Source: AP-15 sp963702685
Lineage (GTDB): Bacteria > Pseudomonadota > Alphaproteobacteria > ATCC43930 > CGMCC-115725
Length of the DNA: 64,000 nt
Assembly (NCBI GenBank): GCA_963702685.1
Contig: CAVPDQ010000015.1
Location: forward strand, 248,001-312,000
Direction: 5' to 3'
In this document: piece by piece, positions 60,544-64,000 of the stretch
Layout of the letters: each line of letters starts with the position of its first letter
Position numbering within the stretch: position 1 is the first letter of the stretch
Notes under the pieces: model-generated
Seen by the model: the letters and a program-made list of their open reading frames with translations, nothing else
What the model was told of the DNA's origin: nothing
Databases searched by the model: none
Program-made: the position numbers and the translations under genes

Positions 60544-62124
60544 ATGCTCCGCAAAATCTTTGGCCTCGGGCGCCGGCCGCGCAGCGTCGAGGCGGTTTTC
60601 CGGAAGGCATTGGCATTGCACCGTCGGCGCCGATTTGCCCAGGCCGAAGCGGTTTACCGCGATGCCCTCGAACGCGCTCCCGACCACGCCGATGCGCTTT
60701 ATAATCTCGGTCTGGTCCGGCTTCACCTCGGCGACCGGCAGGACGCGGCCAGGCTGCTGGCGAGCGCTCTTCACCGCAAGCCCGCCTCTGCCGAAGCCCA
60801 CAATGCTTTTGCCGTGGCGCTGCGCCAGCTCAACCGGCCCAGGGAGGCGCTCGCCTATTTTGGCCGCGCGCTGGCGATCCGTCCCGATTTTGCCGAGGCG
60901 CACAACAATCTCGGTGCCGCGCTGCAGCTGCTGAGCCAGCACGATGAGGCGCTGGGCTGTTTCGAGAAAGCGCTCGCGATCAACCCCGATCTGGCCGAAG
61001 CCCATCATGGCCGCGGCACCGCGCTGCGCACGCTCGGTCCGCTCGACGAGGCGCGGCGGGCGATCGAGCGGGCGATCGAGCGGGCACCCTTGCGGGCCGA
61101 GTTCTATCGCTCGCTCGGCGAGCTGAAGCAATTCACCCAAGGCGATCGGCATGTCGCGCAGATCGAGGCGCTGGCCCGCGATATCGGGTCGCTCTCGGAA
61201 GACGAGCAGACCCATCTCCATTTTGTCCTCGGCAAGATGTACGCCGATCTCGGCCGGCACTGCCGGTCGTTCCGCCATCTGACCATCGCCAACGCATTAA
61301 AGCGCAGAGCCACACCGTACGACGAGCGCGTCGTTCTGGCGCAGCTCGAGCAAACGCGGGAGCTGTTCGGCGTCGAGGTGATGCGGGCGAAAAAAGGGCT
61401 GGGCGACCCCTCGCCGGTGCCGATCTTTATCTTTGGCATGCCGCGCTCGGGCACCACCCTGGTCGAGCAGATCCTGGCCAGCCATCCCAAGGTGCATGGC
61501 GGCGGCGAGCTGCGCGATTTCGAGCTGGCGGTGGCCAGCCTCGCCGGTCCCGCCGGCGCCCCGCCCGAGATCGGCGCTGCCGAGCTGCGCCGGATCGGCG
61601 CTCGCTATCTCGAAGGTGTCTGCGCCTTGGCGCCGAAGGCGGCGCGCGTCACCGACAAGATGCCGGTGAATTTCCGCTTTGCCGGCTTGATCCACCTGGC
61701 CCTGCCGAATGCGCGGTTGATCCACACGAGCCGCGATCCGATCGACACCTGCCTATCCTGCTTCTCGCTGCTGTTCGGCGGCGACCAGCCGTTCACCTAT
61801 GACTTGGCCGAGCTCGGCCGCTACTATCGCGGCTATGCGACACTGATGGAGCATTGGCGCGAGGTCTTGCCGCCGGGGGTCATGCTCGAGGTCCGCTACG
61901 AGGACGTGGTTGATGACGTCGAGCACGCGGCCCACCGGATTGTCGCCCATTGCGGGCTCGATTGGCACCAGGCGTGCCTCAGCTTCCACCTGACACAGCG
62001 TCCGGTGCACACCGCCAGCGCGGCGCAGGTGCGTCAGCCGATCTACCGCAGCTCGATCGGCCGCCGGCGGCCGCCGGACGCCATGCTGAAACCGCTGCTC
62101 GACGCGCTGGGCGGCCGGATCTAG
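60544..62124 (+). CDS. Tetratricopeptide-repeat sulfotransferase family protein
   Basis: A 526-residue fusion. At least four TPR units (about residues 15-200: RRFAQAEAVYRDALERAPDHADALYNLG, PREALAYFGRALAIRPDFAEAHNNLGAAL, HDEALGCFEKALAINPDLAEAH) are followed by a sulfotransferase domain with the 5'-PAPS-binding motif IFIFGMPRSGTTLVEQILASHP (about 298) and the 3'-phosphate region LIHTSRDPIDTCLSCF (about 398). Such proteins transfer sulfate from PAPS to carbohydrates or proteins. The substrate here is unknown. The PEP-CTERM gene converges on it and overlaps by four bases. Confidence 0.92.
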   Translation: MLRKIFGLGRRPRSVEAVFRKALALHRRRRFAQAEAVYRDALERAPDHADALYNLGLVRLHLGDRQDAARLLASALHRKPASAEAHNAFAVALRQLNRPREALAYFGRALAIRPDFAEAHNNLGAALQLLSQHDEALGCFEKALAINPDLAEAHHGRGTALRTLGPLDEARRAIERAIERAPLRAEFYRSLGELKQFTQGDRHVAQIEALARDIGSLSEDEQTHLHFVLGKMYADLGRHCRSFRHLTIANALKRRATPYDERVVLAQLEQTRELFGVEVMRAKKGLGDPSPVPIFIFGMPRSGTTLVEQILASHPKVHGGGELRDFELAVASLAGPAGAPPEIGAAELRRIGARYLEGVCALAPKAARVTDKMPVNFRFAGLIHLALPNARLIHTSRDPIDTCLSCFSLLFGGDQPFTYDLAELGRYYRGYATLMEHWREVLPPGVMLEVRYEDVVDDVEHAAHRIVAHCGLDWHQACLSFHLTQRPVHTASAAQVRQPIYRSSIGRRRPPDAMLKPLLDALGGRI

Positions 62125-62782
62125 CGGCCCACTGAACCCGGTCGCGGCAAAAGCTGCCACCGGCTGGGCGTGACGTCTGGCTTTCTCTGGAAGCGCCGGA
62201 ACATGCCCAGTCCCAGCAGCCAGCTGCCAAAGACCGCGAGCGTGCCCGGCTCGGGTGTGGTGACGGTGCCCGGCTGCTCGGTCAGCGTGACCGACACGCT
62301 GCCCTGGGCTGTAGCTGCCCGGAACGTCGACACCGTTGGGGACGCTGCTATAGGGCGACAAAAAGCCGATATAGGACAGCAGCTGGTCGTTGAGGTTAAA
62401 GGTGTTGGGACCGGCCGCCACATGTGCCGTGAAAGTCCCGGTGCTGAGATTGGTGATGGCGTCAAAATCGGTGATGAGCGGGACGGGATTCGGTAAAACC
62501 GAGCGAGTGGCCGTTGACAAAGGCCTGGTAGACGTCGCCCTGCTGGACGAGATCGGCGACTTGCATCGTCAAGGTGCCGTCGAACGGCGCGGTGAACGTC
62601 ACCGGTCCGCTCTCCATGCCACCGCCATGCGGATTGCTCGGGTTGAGCCCAGTGCTCCCGCTCGGGGCTGGAACGGCGCTGGAAACAGTTTCGAGGAACG
62701 TGCCGATCAATGTCGCGCTCGCCGGTCCCGATACCAAGCTCAGCAGCGCCGCGCCGGGCAAAAGGTGCTTTGGTTCCACCAC
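62121..62782 (-). CDS. PEP-CTERM sorting-domain protein, two frameshifts
   Basis: Three frames combine into one protein of about 220 residues: signal peptide LLPGAALLSLVSGPASA, body segments TFTAPFDGTLTMQVADLVQQGDVYQAF and DFDAITNLSTGTFTAHVAAGPNTFNL, and a C-terminal PEP-CTERM signal (TPEPGTLAVFGSWLLGLGMFRRFQRK). PEP-CTERM proteins are processed by exosortase and linked to exopolysaccharide. Joins lie near 62497 (one T of TTTT removed) and 62305 (one G of GGG removed). Both look like homopolymer sequencing errors. No exosortase gene is in view. Confidence 0.78.
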
Positions 62783-63073
62783 GATTCCTCCCTACAATGA
62801 TCAAGATGGTTAATTTCCTAGCATAACCGCGACCGAGCTGTCAAAGACGACAGTCAAAAAAATTGGCTCCGAAGACTATATGATGTATAATGGACGAAGA
62901 TATGACGTTAATTTGACGACGAGGGCCACGCCTTATTCGAAAACAAATCGCGAAAACGTCCCATCACGATCGAGCGCCGAACGAGCGCCATGCGGCGGCC
63001 TCGGACGGCCTCGATCGGGCGCGCTTGCACGCTCGCGCCGATCCGGCTAGGCCGATTGCATCGGGGTGCCACG

Positions 63074-63568
63074 ATGCCGGAACAGCGCATGAAGGGCGGG
63101 ATCAGCGACGCGGACCGGGCACGGTTCGGGGTCGGGCCGGGCTGGTCGTTCGCGATCCCCCACCGGGTGCGGTGGAGCGAATGCGATCCCTTCGGACACG
63201 CCAACCACCGCGCCTATTTCGAATGGTTCGAGGAGGCGCGCAACCGCTATCTCGAAGCCGCGGGCCTGCCGGCGCTGTCGGCGGGCACACCGGGCCCGGT
63301 CATGGCCGAGACCGGGATCCACTATCACCGCCCGCTCGCCTATGGCGACGAAATCCTGGTCGGCGCCCGCACCATCCGCCTCGGGCGCACCAGCTTCGAG
63401 ATGGAGTACGCGGTGTGGCGGGAGGGCTTGTGCGCGGATGGCCGCGCCGTGCTGATCCTGGTGGTCAACGCCACCGGCGCAAAGACGCCGCTGCCAGAGA
63501 TGCTGCGCCGCGCTATGCTGGCCCGCGATCCGGATGCAGCCGGAGGAAGCAAAGGAGGGGTCGAATGA
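63074..63568 (+). CDS. Acyl-CoA thioesterase (hotdog fold, 4HBT)
   Basis: A 164-residue protein with VRWSECDPFGHANHRAYFEWFEEARNRYLEAAG, the 4-hydroxybenzoyl-CoA thioesterase signature with the catalytic Asp in ECDPFGH, then GPVMAETGIHYHRPLAYGDEILVG. ATG 63074 was chosen. A later ATG at 63089 is possible. It overlaps the next gene by four bases (ATGA), so the two are co-translated. Substrate unknown. Confidence 0.9.
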   Translation: MPEQRMKGGISDADRARFGVGPGWSFAIPHRVRWSECDPFGHANHRAYFEWFEEARNRYLEAAGLPALSAGTPGPVMAETGIHYHRPLAYGDEILVGARTIRLGRTSFEMEYAVWREGLCADGRAVLILVVNATGAKTPLPEMLRRAMLARDPDAAGGSKGGVE

Positions 63569-64000
63569 ACCGCGCCGTCATCGTCATCTGCGACAGCCTG
63601 CGGCGCGACCTGATCACGCCCGAGACCGCCCCCTTTCTCCACGAGCTCGGGCAGCGTTCGGCGCGGTTCGTCAATCATCGGGGCGTGTTCCCGTCGACGA
63701 CGCGGACCAGTGCGGCTTCGATCGCCACCGGCTGCCTGCCGGCTCGGCACGGGCTCCTCGGCAACACGATGGCGCTCGACGAGGGTGAGGGGCTCGTGTG
63801 CCTCTCGGTCGGCAAGCCCGATTTTCGCGACCGGCTCGCTCGCGCCACCGGGCGCACCCTGCATATGCCGACTTTGGCCGAGCGGCTCGCCCGCGCCGGC
63901 GAGAGCGCCATCGCCTTTTCCAATGTCTCGCCGGGGGCGGCCTATTTTCTCGATCCCGACGGCTATGGCTCGGTCTACAACCCTGCCGGCAGCTTTGGTC
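63565..64000 (+). CDS. Alkaline-phosphatase-superfamily protein (N-terminal part)
   Basis: The first 145 residues only; the gene runs off the window. It begins MNRAVIVICDSLRRDLITPETAPFLHELGQRS, with metal-binding Asp and FPSTTRTSAASIATGCLPARHGLLGN containing the threonine/serine nucleophile region of type I phosphodiesterase/nucleotide pyrophosphatase enzymes. No signal peptide is seen. The specific activity (phosphodiesterase, phosphatase or sulfatase) cannot be resolved from this portion. Confidence 0.85.
   Translation, partial: MNRAVIVICDSLRRDLITPETAPFLHELGQRSARFVNHRGVFPSTTRTSAASIATGCLPARHGLLGNTMALDEGEGLVCLSVGKPDFRDRLARATGRTLHMPTLAERLARAGESAIAFSNVSPGAAYFLDPDGYGSVYNPAGSFG

Overview
The window is a chromosomal segment of a high-GC alphaproteobacterium, most likely Rhodospirillales-like. 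The evidence is a CckA hybrid kinase, a SciP/DUF1153 cell-cycle regulator, alphaproteobacterial DksA, the block murA-DUF2948-hisG-hisD-UPF0262-maf-RNase G-yacG, a TIGR02302 protein and an MbfA-type ferritin/VIT protein. No rRNA, CRISPR array, insertion sequence or prophage was seen. There are two tRNAs, Thr(GGT) and Phe(GAA).

Layout. 1-8.1 kb: end of an N-acyl-D-amino-acid deacylase, a DUF1194 protein, a Zur-like regulator followed by palindromic operators and a TonB-dependent receptor, an oxaloacetate decarboxylase-type enzyme, VapBC and a ketopantoate-reductase-like protein. 8.1-10.1 kb: a lower-GC three-gene cassette of unknown function led by a TIGR04255 protein. 10.2-17.9 kb: a long minus-strand housekeeping block. 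18.0-26.3 kb: an accessory island directly after tRNA-Thr with a type III restriction-modification pair (mod, res), an MNT-HEPN fusion and a GIY-YIG protein. The mod gene is riddled with interspersed repeats and contains a nested four-helix-bundle gene. 26.4-28.9 kb: a racemase/aldolase pair and a small low-GC segment bounded by a partial repeat of the tRNA-Phe 3' end. 29-39 kb: recA, cckA, dksA, sciP, two acyl-CoA dehydrogenases, mbfA and a DUF882 peptidase. 39-48 kb: the minus-strand run argH-lptM-lysA-TIGR02302, an esterase, gluQRS, a NUDIX protein and an ACT protein. 48.7-57.4 kb: a type I secretion locus (ABC exporter, HlyD adaptor and a giant ELWxxDGT-repeat, RTX-like substrate). 57.8-64 kb: a large exported protein, a TPR-sulfotransferase, a PEP-CTERM protein, a thioesterase and the start of an alkaline-phosphatase-superfamily protein.

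Quality caution. Seven apparent frameshifts occur in mod (two), res, lysA, the secretion substrate and the PEP-CTERM gene (two). Six of the seven are repaired by removing one base, four of them in a short homopolymer. Because lysA is among them, sequencing or assembly indels are the simplest explanation, and the restriction system may be intact in the real genome.

The strongest leads are the repeat-invaded mod gene with its nested intervening-sequence-type gene, the TIGR04255 cassette, the tRNA-linked defence island with an MNT-HEPN fusion, and the ELWxxDGT type I secretion locus with a relic HlyD tail downstream.
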